Positions 19,320-27,655 of a DNA stretch of 64,000 nucleotides are shown piece after piece (the stretch's first letter is position 1; every line of letters begins with the position of its first letter). The stretch comes from Clostridium sp. OS1-26 (GTDB lineage: Bacteria; Bacillota; Clostridia; Clostridiales; Clostridiaceae). Below the pieces are notes generated by a model that saw nothing but the letters and a program-made list of their open reading frames with translations, ran no database searches and was not told the DNA's origin. Location: assembly GCF_030915445.1 (NCBI RefSeq), contig NZ_CP133264.1, positions 1,860,001 to 1,924,000 of the forward strand. Reading direction: 5' to 3'. A program made the translations under genes and the position numbers.

Positions 19320-19408
19320 GGTGATATTTGTCAGAGAAATATTGGAATTTTGACTACGTGTTGACAAGTATGGATAAATGAAAATAATACTATTTCAATG
19401 TTATGATA

Positions 19409-19930
19409 TTATGGATCTAGTCTTTTTATTAATTTAGCAGGAACTCCACCGTATATACAATTTGGTTCACAATCTTTGTTTACCAAAGAATTGGCTGCAA
19501 TAATAGTGCCTTTACCGATAGTTACATTTCCCAAAATGGTAACTCTAGCACCAATCCAGCAACCATCCTCTATATGAATAGGTGGGAATATAGACCTTCC
19601 AGCTCTTTTGTTGCTATCGCCTATTTCATGAGTATCTGATATTAACAAAACTTCTGGAGCAATATCAACATTATTGCCTATTGTTACATTAGGACGAATT
19701 ATACATTTTTGATTTATAAAAGTATTGTTACCTATTATTATTGGTAAGTTTGAGTTTCCGCATAATTCTGTGTGTCTTAAAATAATAACATTATGCCCTA
19801 TTTTAAGACCTTTTTTATCTGCATAAATTTTTATATTTTGGAAAGAACAACTTTTACCTATATTATATTTAAATGAATATAATTTTGTTCTAGTACGTTT
19901 AATAACAGCATTAATAATTTTTTTTAACAT
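19409..19930 (-). CDS. Hexapeptide-repeat O-acetyltransferase (LbetaH family)
   Basis: 173-aa left-handed beta-helix acyltransferase. Repeats run from about residue 40 (GLKIGHNVII, IIIGNNTFI, VTIGNNVDIAP) and the conserved SDTHEIGD holds the active-site His; CWIGARVTILGNVTIGKGTI and GVPAKLIKRL complete the fold. It resembles WbbJ/WcaF/CapG-type enzymes. It is intact, unlike the acetyltransferase at 5128. It is transcribed against the main locus and converges on the lyase gene, so it likely has its own promoter in the AT-rich stretch beyond 19930. Probable target: a sugar of the EPS repeat. Confidence 0.87.
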   Translation of the reverse strand: MLKKIINAVIKRTRTKLYSFKYNIGKSCSFQNIKIYADKKGLKIGHNVIILRHTELCGNSNLPIIIGNNTFINQKCIIRPNVTIGNNVDIAPEVLLISDTHEIGDSNKRAGRSIFPPIHIEDGCWIGARVTILGNVTIGKGTIIAANSLVNKDCEPNCIYGGVPAKLIKRLDP

Positions 19931-20083
19931 TACAGAACCCCCTATATCGTGGCTATTGTAGTATTTATATTATACTATAATTATTTATAAGATGGACAAT
20001 AAGAATATAAAATCTAAAATATTAATTTACAATAGAAAAATATTCTAATGCAATATATAAATTTGAACATACCCAGATTGATA

Positions 20084-20123
20084 CAAAGCCCCATATTTTT
20101 AAATATGGGGCTTTGCAGTTTTT
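20084..20123 (+). terminator. Strong hairpin terminator
   Basis: CAAAGCCCCATATTT (20084-20098) pairs perfectly with 20101-20115, then CAG and five Ts. It is the most GC-rich hairpin of the region. On the + strand no gene lies directly before it; it may block read-through into the promoter cassette that follows. It may also be a leftover of a gene now lost. Confidence 0.75.
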
Positions 20124-20131
20124 ACTACTAT

Positions 20132-20177
20132 AATCCTTATATGTATTAAAGAAAATACCTATGAGGATTGTTATTTT
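20132..20177 (+). terminator. Hairpin with T-run in promoter cassette copy 1
   Basis: 16-base arms AATCCTTATATGTATT (20132-20147) and AATACCTATGAGGATT (20154-20169) pair with one mismatch and one G-T pair, then TTATTTTTTG. The sequence ATTAAAGAAAA around the loop is nearly that of the hairpin at 1729 (ATTAGAGAAAA). Confidence 0.7.
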
Positions 20178-20193
20178 TTGATTTTTTTATCCT

Positions 20194-20231
20194 ACCGCAG
20201 TAATTGAAATTAATATACGTATATATATAAT
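20194..20231 (+). promoter_or_regulatory. Promoter P2 (family member)
   Basis: TTGAAA (20204-20209), 16 bases, TATAAT (20226-20231); also ACCGCA (20194-20199), 18 bases, CGTA (20218-20221). The spacer holds the palindrome ATATACGTATAT. It points to the rfbB remnant and then the serine-acetyltransferase-like gene. Confidence 0.65.
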
Positions 20232-20267
20232 ATAGGAATAGGTGGCTATATTTGGTACAAGTTAGAG

Positions 20268-20346
20268 GTGAAGATTTATTTAGTTACAGGTGGAGCAGGT
20301 TTGATTTTATAGGTTCAAATTTTGTTATATATGTTGAGTAAATATA
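20268..20346 (+). pseudogene. Decayed 5' fragment of rfbB
   Basis: GTGAAGATTTATTTAGTTAC and the following bases match the first ~25 codons of rfbB (from 21263), reading KIYLVTGGAG, then an extra six-base insertion and small changes break the frame. Together with the duplicated promoter upstream it shows that promoter plus rfbB start was once duplicated. No full second rfbB is present. Confidence 0.8.
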
Positions 20347-20433
20347 GTGAAAGTAAAAAATGATATAACGTGAAAACAATGTAAAATATATAAACATTTT
20401 AATTATTATATATAACTTACTAGGGGGATTATA

Positions 20434-21027
20434 ATGAATCTAAAAGAATTAAAGTATTATATATATGCGGATTTGTATAGGATTGGTGTAGTAAGTAAGA
20501 AAAGAATCATAAGAACTTTGGTTTTTGCTGAATCAACAGGAACAAAATATATTATGTTAATGAGATTATGTAGATATTTATATGAAAATAAAAGAAAATT
20601 TTTATTTAAGATTTTATCATTTAAGTTAAATAAATATAAAATTAGATATGGTATTCAAATTAATCCTACTTGTGATATAGGTGAAGGTTTAACAATACCT
20701 CATTGTGGGACAATCGTATTAGCAGGAAAAGTTACAATAGGGAAAAACTGTACTTTGCTACAAGGAGTTACGATTGGTTCAAATTTATTTAAAAGTAGAT
20801 TTGATGTAGCTACTATAGGCGATAATGTTTTAATTGGAGCTGGTTCTAAAATAGTAGGGCCTATCAAAATAGGTGATAATGTAACTATAGGAGCAAATTC
20901 AGTTGTTACGAAGGATATTCCATCGGGAACAGTTGTTGCTGGAAACCCAGCGAAAATCATTTCACATAAAGATTCAATTGTAATATATGGAGATTATTGC
21001 AGCAAAGAGGAATTTATGAAAAGGTAG
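20434..21027 (+). CDS. Serine-acetyltransferase-like hexapeptide acyltransferase
   Basis: 197-aa protein of the CysE/WcaB-like branch of left-handed beta-helix transferases. The N-terminal ~60 residues are helical and basic; then INPTCDIGEGLTIPHCGTIV, GKNCTLLQGVTIGSN and VLIGAGSKIVGPIKIGDNV give the repeats and the active-site His (IPHCGTIV). It ends AGNPAKIISHKD. In EPS loci such proteins acetylate sugars rather than make O-acetylserine, and no cysteine-biosynthesis partner is adjacent. CTAGGGGG precedes ATG 20434. It sits exactly between the two promoter cassettes, suggesting it was brought in with the duplication. Confidence 0.87.
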   Translation: MNLKELKYYIYADLYRIGVVSKKRIIRTLVFAESTGTKYIMLMRLCRYLYENKRKFLFKILSFKLNKYKIRYGIQINPTCDIGEGLTIPHCGTIVLAGKVTIGKNCTLLQGVTIGSNLFKSRFDVATIGDNVLIGAGSKIVGPIKIGDNVTIGANSVVTKDIPSGTVVAGNPAKIISHKDSIVIYGDYCSKEEFMKR

Positions 21028-21082
21028 TAAAAATCATCATGTTTATCCCAAATTTCTTCTAATGGTGGCATTTTACTATTAC

Positions 21083-21136
21083 AATCCTTATATGTATTAG
21101 AGAAAATACCTATAAGGATTTTTATTTTTTAATTTT
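21083..21136 (+). terminator. Hairpin with T-run in promoter cassette copy 2
   Basis: AATCCTTATATGTATT (21083-21098) pairs with AATACCTATAAGGATT (21105-21120) with a single mismatch, then TTTATTTTTTAATTTTTT. It can end transcripts of the acetyltransferase gene before promoter P3. Confidence 0.75.
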
Positions 21137-21144
21137 TTTATCCT

Positions 21145-21182
21145 ACCGCAGTAATTAGAATTAATATACGTATATATATAAT
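21145..21182 (+). promoter_or_regulatory. Promoter P3 (family member), drives rfbBCD-galU
   Basis: TTAGAA (21155-21160), 16 bases, TATAAT (21177-21182); ACCGCA (21145-21150), 18 bases, CGTA (21169-21172). It differs from P2 mainly by TTAGAA for TTGAAA at the -35 position. It is 80 bases before the rfbB start codon. Confidence 0.65.
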
Positions 21183-21262
21183 ATAGGAATAGGTGGTGAT
21201 ATTTGGTATAAACTAAAAAATCAGTTCTTGAAGCAAATAATTAATTGTCCGGAGGATTAAAG

Positions 21263-22318
21263 ATGAAGACTTATTTGGTTACAGGTGGAGCAGGTTTTAT
21301 AGGTTCAAATTTTGTTATATACATGTTAAATAAATATGATGATATAAAAATAATCAATTTGGACAAGCTTACCTATGCAGGAAATTTGGAAAATTTTAAA
21401 AATATAGAAAATAGTCCCAATTACATATTTGTTCAAGGAGATATATGTGATAAAGAACTAATAGAGGCATTATTTGAAAGATATGATATAGATTACGTAG
21501 TAAATTTTGCAGCTGAATCACATGTAGATAGAAGTATAAGAGAGCCGGAAGTATTTGTAAAGACTAATGTATTAGGAACAGTTACATTACTAAATGCAGC
21601 AAAAAAGGCATGGGAACTACAGGATGGTTTTAAAGAAGGTAAGAAATATCTTCAGGTTTCTACAGATGAAGTATATGGCTCACTTGAAGAAACAGGCTTT
21701 TTTATGGAAACAACACCATTAGATCCACATAGTCCGTATTCATCAAGTAAAGCAGGTGCAGATTTAATGGTAAAGGCTTATGCTGATACATATAAGATGC
21801 CAATAAATATAACAAGATGTTCAAATAATTATGGTCCATATCAATTTCCTGAAAAGCTAATACCATTAATAATAAATAATTGTTTAAATCACAAGTCTTT
21901 ACCTATATATGGTGATGGATCCAATATAAGAGACTGGTTATATGTAAAAGATCATTGTAAGGCAATAGATATGGTTATAAATAAAGGAAGATTAGGAGAG
22001 GTTTATAACGTAGGTGGACATAATGAAAGAACCAATATTCAATTAGTTAAGACAGTTATAAAGTACTTAAGTGAAAATGTAGATAAGAAAATAACAGAGA
22101 GTCTAATTAAATATGTAGAGGACAGAAAAGGTCATGACAGGAGATATGGAATAGATCCAACTAAGATAAAAGAAGAACTAGGATGGTATCCTGAAACTAC
22201 TTTTGAAATCGGAATCAACAAAGCTATAATGTGGTATTTAGATAACAAGGATTGGATGAATAATATAACCTCAGGAGAATATCAAAAGTATTATGAAAAA
22301 ATGTATGAAGAAAAGTAG
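21263..22318 (+). CDS. rfbB: dTDP-glucose 4,6-dehydratase
   Basis: 351-aa extended SDR enzyme, second step of dTDP-L-rhamnose synthesis. NAD motif VTGGAGFIGSNFV, then NFAAESHVDRSI, STDEVYGSL (Thr-Asp-Glu catalytic set), YSSSKAGADLMVKAY (YxxxK) and TRCSNNYGPYQFPEKLIPL. I choose ATG 21263 because CCGGAGG (21248-21254) is eight bases upstream; the upstream TTG 21245 has no such site. It leads rfbB-rfbC-rfbD with 11- and 19-base gaps. Confidence 0.97.
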   Translation: MKTYLVTGGAGFIGSNFVIYMLNKYDDIKIINLDKLTYAGNLENFKNIENSPNYIFVQGDICDKELIEALFERYDIDYVVNFAAESHVDRSIREPEVFVKTNVLGTVTLLNAAKKAWELQDGFKEGKKYLQVSTDEVYGSLEETGFFMETTPLDPHSPYSSSKAGADLMVKAYADTYKMPINITRCSNNYGPYQFPEKLIPLIINNCLNHKSLPIYGDGSNIRDWLYVKDHCKAIDMVINKGRLGEVYNVGGHNERTNIQLVKTVIKYLSENVDKKITESLIKYVEDRKGHDRRYGIDPTKIKEELGWYPETTFEIGINKAIMWYLDNKDWMNNITSGEYQKYYEKMYEEK

Positions 22319-22329
22319 GAGGTATATTC

Positions 22330-22887
22330 ATGGGACAATTTAAATTTACAGTAACTCCTATTCAGGGATTGTATATTATTGAGCCTAAGGTATTTGGAGA
22401 TAGTAGAGGTTACTTTATGGAAACATATAATTACGAGGATTTTAAAGCTCAAGGCTTAGATATGGTTTTTGTTCAAGATAACCAATCAAAGTCGAGAAAA
22501 GGAGTACTTAGAGGAATGCATTTTCAAACTAAATATCCTCAAGGAAAGCTTGTTAGGGTAATAAAAGGTGAGGTTTTTGACGTAGCAATAGATTTAAGAA
22601 AAAAATCTAAAACCTATGGACAGTGGTATGGAGTGCTTTTAACTGAAGAAAATAAAAAACGGTTTTATGTCCCAGAAGGCTTTGCACATGGCTTTCTAGT
22701 AACTTCTAATGAAGCAGAATTTGTGTATAAGTGTACAAACCTATATCATCCTGAGTATGAAGGCGGTATTGCTTGGAATGATCCAGATATAAATATACAA
22801 TGGCCTTTAGAGGGAATAGAAGAAGTTTTATTGTCTGAAAAAGATAAAAATGCTCCAACTTTAGAGAAAAGCAAAATAGAATTTTAG
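22330..22887 (+). CDS. rfbC: dTDP-4-dehydrorhamnose 3,5-epimerase
   Basis: 185-aa cupin-fold RmlC. Motifs GDSRGYFMETYNYEDF, QDNQSKSRKGVLRGMHFQ (active-site His), GKLVRVIKGEVFDVAIDLR and VPEGFAHGFLV are all present. It epimerises C3 and C5 of dTDP-4-keto-6-deoxyglucose. TAGGAGG precedes ATG 22330. The length matches the family. Confidence 0.97.
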   Translation: MGQFKFTVTPIQGLYIIEPKVFGDSRGYFMETYNYEDFKAQGLDMVFVQDNQSKSRKGVLRGMHFQTKYPQGKLVRVIKGEVFDVAIDLRKKSKTYGQWYGVLLTEENKKRFYVPEGFAHGFLVTSNEAEFVYKCTNLYHPEYEGGIAWNDPDINIQWPLEGIEEVLLSEKDKNAPTLEKSKIEF

Positions 22888-22906
22888 TTTCTAGGAGAGT
22901 AGTAAA

Positions 22907-23787
22907 ATGAAAATATTAATTACAGGCTGTAGAGGACAATTAGGTAGTCAAATTATTAATATATTAAAAGAAGGAGCATCGGAATTAGGTACTATACCAC
23001 AGGATTATAGAAACGCTGAGATTATAGGAGTAGATATAGAAGAATTAGATATATCAAATTTAGAAGTAGTAAAAAGTTTCATAAATAAAGTTAAACCTAA
23101 TATTGTTATAAATTCGGCAGCTTATACTAACGTAGATGGCTGTGAGAATAATCGGGATTTAGCTTTAAAAGTGAATTCGCTAGGACCGAGAAACTTAGCT
23201 ATTGCTTGTGAACAAGTAGATGCAAAACTTATACACATATCAACAGATTATGTGTTTCGAGGTAATGGAACTATTCCATATAGAGAATATGATGTAACCA
23301 ATCCAGTAAGTGTGTATGGGGAAACAAAGCTGCTTGGAGAGAACTACGTTAGAGAGTGCTGCCTAAGATATTTTATAGTAAGAACTGCATGGCTTTATGG
23401 ATATAATGGGAATAACTTTGTAAAGACAATTTTGAAAGCTGCAAAGGAAAAAGGACATTTGGAGGTAGTGAATGATCAGAGGGGGAATCCGACTAATGCA
23501 GAGGATTTAGCACATCATATTTTAAAAATTGCTTTGACTGATGAGTATGGAATATATCATTGCACAGGTACTGGTGAGTGTACATGGTATGATTTTGCAA
23601 AGGATATAGTTGAGCTTGAGGGAATAGAGTGTACTGTTAGTCCAACTACGTCTAATAAGATCAATAGGGCTGCTAAGAGGCCGGCTTTTCGTCGTTAGAT
23701 AATATGATGTTGAGATGTAGCGTTGGAGATGAGATGAGAGATTGGAGAGAGGCGTTAAAAGTATTTCTTGAAAAAGTAAAAATATAA
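22907..23787 (+). pseudogene. rfbD: dTDP-4-dehydrorhamnose reductase with C-terminal frameshift
   Basis: Last enzyme of dTDP-L-rhamnose synthesis. As written it ends at 23698 after 263 aa (AAKRPAFRR). Adding one T to the T4 run at 23686-23689 restores RPAFSSLDN and a C-terminus with GDEMRDWREALKVFLEKVKI, ending at TAA 23785-23787, for 293 aa. N-terminal motifs are intact: GCRGQLGSQI, NSAAYTNVDGCE, STDYVFRGNG, YGETKLLGE (YxxxK). The lost part binds substrate, so a real deletion would probably block rhamnose synthesis in a strain that keeps rfbA, B and C intact; sequencing error seems more likely. Confidence 0.88.
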
Positions 23788-23837
23788 TATATGACAATTT
23801 TTTAGAACGATACTAAAGTTGAAAGGGTGTAATATTA

Positions 23838-24695
23838 ATGAAAGTAAGAAAGGCAATAATTCCTGCGGCGGGATTAGGTACAAGATTTCTACCAGTAACA
23901 AAAGCTCAACCAAAAGAAATGCTGCCAATAGTAGATAAGCCAACAATTCAATATATAATTGAAGAAGCTGTAGCTTCAGGTATTGAAGAAATACTAATTA
24001 TAACAGGAAGAAACAAAAGGGCTATAGAAGATCACTTTGATAAATCTGTTGAACTAGAAGACGAGCTTCAAAATAATAATAAAGAAAAGTTACTTGAATT
24101 AGTACAAAATATATCTAATATGGTTGATATCCATTATATAAGACAAAAGGAACCTAAAGGCTTAGGACATGCTATATGTCGTGCTAAAGCCTTCGTAGGG
24201 GATGAACCCTTTGCTGTTATGTTAGGTGATGATATAGTTGATAGTGAAGTACCATGCTTAAAACAATTAATAAATTCTTATAATGAATACAAAACTTCTA
24301 TATTAGGAGTACAGCCAGTTGATAAAACACAAGTATCTAAGTATGGTATTGTAAAAGGCGTAAAAATTGAAGACAAAGTTTATAAGGTGAAAGATTTAGT
24401 AGAGAAACCAAAAATAGAAGAATCACCATCAAACATCGCTATTTTGGGAAGATATATAATAACTCCTAAAATATTTGAAATACTTGAAAAAACTAAGCCT
24501 GGAAAAGGTGGAGAAATACAGCTAACTGATGCATTAAAGGAGTTAGCAAAACAAGAAGCTATGTACTCCTATTGTTTTGAAGGAATAAGATATGATGTAG
24601 GGGATAAGCTTGGATTTTTACAGGCTAATATAGAATATGCTTTAAAACGCAATGATTTAAGAGAAGAAGCTTATGGCCTATCTTTCAAATGTTAA
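23838..24695 (+). CDS. galU: UTP-glucose-1-phosphate uridylyltransferase
   Basis: 285-aa GalU/GtaB. N-terminus RKAIIPAAGLGTRFLPVTKA, then QPKEMLPIVDKPTIQYIIEE, MLGDDIVD (metal site), VEKPKIEESPSNIAILGRYI and KGGEIQLTDALK. It makes UDP-glucose for ugd, galE and glucosyltransferases and so completes the precursor set. It lies 50 bases after the repaired end of rfbD with AAAGGGTG before the start. It probably shares the P3 transcript. Confidence 0.96.
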   Translation: MKVRKAIIPAAGLGTRFLPVTKAQPKEMLPIVDKPTIQYIIEEAVASGIEEILIITGRNKRAIEDHFDKSVELEDELQNNNKEKLLELVQNISNMVDIHYIRQKEPKGLGHAICRAKAFVGDEPFAVMLGDDIVDSEVPCLKQLINSYNEYKTSILGVQPVDKTQVSKYGIVKGVKIEDKVYKVKDLVEKPKIEESPSNIAILGRYIITPKIFEILEKTKPGKGGEIQLTDALKELAKQEAMYSYCFEGIRYDVGDKLGFLQANIEYALKRNDLREEAYGLSFKC

Positions 24696-25116
24696 GATGA
24701 GTGCCAATTTTAAAAGGAAAGAGATTTATAACAAAAAAAATTTAACAAAAGAAGAAGTGGCAGCATCTATAATTAAGGAATAAAAATTTAGGAGAGCTCA
24801 TTAACAAATTGTAAATAAAAACAGGAGTATGAATGACTTCTGTTTTCATTCTTTTAGTATAAAACTAAATACTATAAGATTTAATTGAAATACTATATAA
24901 AATAGAGGTTGTTTTGCAATTTAAAAGGCTGGGAAAATTAATGCCAGCCTTTTAAATTAGGAGGAAAAAATCTATAACCTAGATTTAAAAATTAATATTA
25001 TATTTGGAGAATTTAAAGCAATAGACGGAACCAAACAAGCACAATACTGCATTAGAGAATATTTAGTTAAATTCAGACTATATACTTATGCTTAAAAAAG
25101 ATAACGCTATAAGGAA
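24696..25116. other. 421-base gap between galU and the DltA-like gene
   Basis: A 28-codon frame (24697-24783) follows galU directly but has no site or family support. A weak hairpin (AACAGGAG with CTTCTGTT, about 24820-24845) may terminate galU. The 15-bp hairpin at 24918-24958 is listed separately. After it, AGGAGG and an open frame of about 40 codons without a start codon (ending TAA near 25096) look like the tail of a lost gene. Confidence 0.4.
24918..24958. repeat. Perfect 15-bp hairpin without a U-tract
   Basis: AATTTAAAAGGCTGG (24918-24932) pairs perfectly with 24944-24958 around an 11-base loop. Neither strand has a T run after it, and AGGAGG begins at once on the + strand (24960-24965). 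It is thus not a standard terminator; it could occlude that ribosome site or mark a mobile-element remnant. Confidence 0.6.
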
Positions 25117-26690
25117 TCATCTCAATTCCTCTGTTAGAAGTCTTCTATTTATTTTTCCATTTATGGTCATAGGAAGATGTTTTTTTATAATAATTTTTCT
25201 AGGTATCATATAATTAGGTAATAAATTCTTTAAATTTTCTTTGATCATAAGCCCTACTTCAAAATTTTTTTGGGAAGAACTTTATTTAATGTAACTACTG
25301 CAGCTAAGTATTGAAGTTTATTTTCTTTTTTTACGGGCAATACTACAGCATTTTTTATAAATTCAATTTCTCTTAGGCTATTCGCTATATTCTCAAGCCC
25401 AATTCTCAAGCCATTAAGCTTTATCTGAAAATCTATTCTACCGCAATAGTATAACAGATTATTTTTTATATACCCTTCGTCTTCTGTTTTGTAATATCTA
25501 TTTTCTATACCATCTATTATTCTTTTAGAAAATACATTTTTAGAAGTTTCATCATTATTAAAGTAACCAGGACTAACGCTTTTCCCAGATATAATAATTT
25601 CCCCTTTTTCTCCCTCAGGAAGTATACGATAACTTACTCCGTTGAATTCTAAGCAATCCTCATCATTATTTAGAACGTTATTATTTTTTTCAACAATAAA
25701 AAGCTTACAATCATTTTTTATATAACCTACGGGTAGAGGATTAACATTATTAGAAAGCTCTGTATCTATTTTTATCGCTGTAACTGCTACAGTTGCCTCT
25801 GTGGGACCATAAAGATTTATAATACTTATGTCTTTGAGCCTACTTTTTAGTTTTTGTACACAATTATTTGTTAATACTTCTCCGCAAAATAACATCACTT
25901 TTAATCTAGGTAAAAGATTATTGTTAAAATTGCTATTAGCGAGGCACATTTCTGCAAAAGAAGGAGTTGACACCCATATATTAATATCTGATGATTTTAA
26001 ATAACTAAATAACTCTTTCATATTACTTATCATTTGATTGTCAATACTGAATAATGTGGAGCCTGTATATAATGAGAGATATAAATCCATTACAGATAAG
26101 TCAAAAGAAAAAGGTGCCTGATTCATAAATACGTAGTGTGTTCCTTCTGAATAATCCCATAACGTTAATGCCCAATTAACAAAACTTTTAAGGCAGTTGG
26201 AGGTTATTTTTACACCCTTAGGCTTTCCTGTACTTCCTGATGTACATATGATGTAGTGAATGTCTTCATCCTGAACTCTATATATTTTGTCAGGAATCAT
26301 TGTTGCATGACTATTTATTATTGTCTCTATTTCCTCACAATTTTTAATATCTATGTTATCTAAATGTAGCTTATTATCTGATATATTAAAAATTAATTGT
26401 GAATTTGATTTTTCAACTATATACTTAATTCTTTCCTTAGGCATAGAACTGTCTATTGGTATATAAGCATGTCCGGATTTAGTACAGGAAAGAAAACAAA
26501 CGAGCATTAAATGTTCCTTATGTCCACAAACAACAATAGGCATCTTATTATTATCAAATCGTTTAATTATATATGATGCTAGTGCATCAGATTTTTTATT
26601 TAATTCTTCATAACTTAGAAAGCTATTTTTATACTTATGAGCAATTAAATTTGTTTTTGAATATTTGTCTACTAAATCACATACGTCCAT
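25117..26690 (-). pseudogene. Orphan DltA-like D-alanine/amino-acid adenylating enzyme, C-terminal frameshift
   Basis: As written the frame stops at 25254 (478 aa). Restoring one base in the seven-T run at 25265-25271 (A run on the gene strand) extends it to TGA at 25117-25119, giving 524 aa and the C-terminal A10 motif NGKINR with the catalytic lysine. Earlier motifs: YELNKKSDALA-like start, GHKEHLMLVCFLSC, GHAYIPIDSSMPKERI, A3 CTSGSTGKPKGV and A5 NLYGPTEATVAV. These match DltA (D-alanyl carrier ligase) best, but A7 reads YKTEDEG instead of YxTGD and the usual HGYRxELEEI is NGLRIGLENI. No dltB, dltC or dltD is nearby, so the acceptor is unknown. GGAGGAG precedes the start. Substrate is uncertain. 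Confidence 0.75.
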
Positions 26691-26779
26691 TTTAATCTCC
26701 TCCAGAGACCTTACTTTGCTAATTATACTGGTTTGATTTATAAGTTATATATAGTAAGTAGCAAAGAAGTAAAGAAGTT

Positions 26780-27223
26780 TTAAGCTTCTTTATTTATATC
26801 AAATTTAACTCTATATCTTCTATTAGAAATTATTTTTATATTACTATTTATTATTATTTTTATGTCTTCACAGTTTTTGACGTCTACGTTATCTAAATGT
26901 AGATTATTTTTTGATACATTGAAAATCATTTGAGCATTTGAATTCTTGGCTATATCCTTAATCCTTTCCTTAGGCGTAGAACTGTCTATTGGTAGATAGA
27001 TATGTCCGGATTTATTACAAGCACGAAAGCAAACAAGCATTAAGTGCTCCTTATGTCCGCAAATAATAATAGGTAACTTATTGCCGATAGAATGATTAAT
27101 TATATATGATGCTAGTGCATCAGATTTTCTAATTAATTCTTCATACTTCATAGAGCTATCTCTATATTTATGAAGAATTAAATTTGTTTTTGAATATTTG
27201 TCCACTAAATTACATACATTCAT
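26780..27223 (-). pseudogene. Truncated tandem copy of the DltA-like gene
   Basis: 147-aa frame that parallels the N-terminus of the gene downstream almost residue by residue (VCNLVDKYSKTNLI, KSDALASYII, CGHKEHLMLVCF, SGHIYLPIDSSTPKERI). It ends with RRYRVKFDINKEA just before the ATP-binding A3 motif, so it cannot adenylate. It is a remnant of a tandem duplication, or a fragment left by deletion. Promoter P5 on the minus strand stands 166 bases upstream of its start, so the fragment may be transcribed and act mainly as a leader for the longer copy. A small AAAGAAG/CTTCTTT hairpin lies at its stop codon. Confidence 0.85.
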
Positions 27224-27388
27224 ATTAATTTCCCCCGAAAACCTTATTTTACAAAATGATACTTCTCAAAAATATATAACTCTTTTTGTCGTATAATAGC
27301 TTGTACTTTTGTATATACCCAAATATTTAATAGCATGCTTCAAGTTGTTATATTTAGATTTCTACCAAATTAAGACATATATTCCTTT

Positions 27389-27426
27389 ATAATATATATA
27401 CGTGCGCTAATTTCAATAAATAGGGT
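27389..27426 (-). promoter_or_regulatory. Promoter P5 (family member, minus strand)
   Basis: On the minus strand: TTGAAA (27416-27411), 16 bases, TATTAT (27394-27389); ACCCTA (27426-27421), 18 bases, CGTA (27402-27399). Spacings are identical to P1-P4. It drives the truncated DltA-like copy and probably the longer copy. Confidence 0.6.
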
Positions 27427-27429
27427 GGT

Positions 27430-27651
27430 ATGGAAAAATTAAGACCCATTGAAAATGTTTTAATGTCGTTTTTGGAATTATTTTGACTTTCAAACAAGAA
27501 AAATTTTAAATTTGAAATTACTGGAGATATTATAGAACATTTACGTAATAGTATCTATTTAGGTGAACTCCATACGATTAGATTTCAACTTGTTATAGAA
27601 TATAGACTTTATTACCTTTTGTTCGATCAAGGTTTTTTAGACTTATTGTAA
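27430..27651 (+). pseudogene. Small decayed frame with in-frame TGA
   Basis: ATG 27430 opens a frame reading MEKLRPIENVLMSFLELF, stops at TGA 27484-27486, then continues open as KKNFKFEITGDIIEHLRNSI and onward to TAA 27649-27651 (73 codons in all). I recognise no family. The amphipathic, Leu/Ile-rich end suggests a once-coding helical protein. Evidence is only the continuous phase on both sides of one stop. Confidence 0.35.
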
Positions 27652-27655
27652 AACT

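Larger units (their letters stand above)
20121..20257 (+). repeat. Promoter cassette, copy 1 of a ~137-bp direct repeat
   Basis: This stretch matches 21072-21208 at roughly nine of ten positions. It contains a hairpin with a U-tract, promoter P2 and the sequence around TTTGGTA at the end. Both copies resemble the region before the initiating sugar transferase (1729-1855), and after TTG 20252 the reading MVQVRGED mimics that gene's MVEIRGES start. Confidence 0.8.
21072..21208 (+). repeat. Promoter cassette, copy 2 of a ~137-bp direct repeat
   Basis: Second copy of the 20121-20257 sequence, including the hairpin with T-run (arms 21083-21098 and 21105-21120), promoter P3 and the TTTGGTA end. 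Here the pseudo-start TTG 21203 is followed at once by a stop, GTA TAA. It directly precedes the working rfbB. Confidence 0.8.

Noticed and set aside
19361..19390. TTGACA with ATAATA or TAATAC about 17-18 bases later, possible + promoter in front of the convergent acetyltransferase
   Set aside because: It would only make antisense RNA to the acetyltransferase gene; the -10 is poor and no + gene follows within 1 kb before a strong terminator.
20434..21027. Gene as a true serine O-acetyltransferase (cysE)
   Set aside because: No cysteine synthase nearby, short N-terminal domain, and position within EPS promoter cassettes favour a sugar acetyltransferase.
24697..24783. 28-codon frame right after galU
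   Set aside because: Lys-rich, no ribosome site and no recognised family; likely chance.
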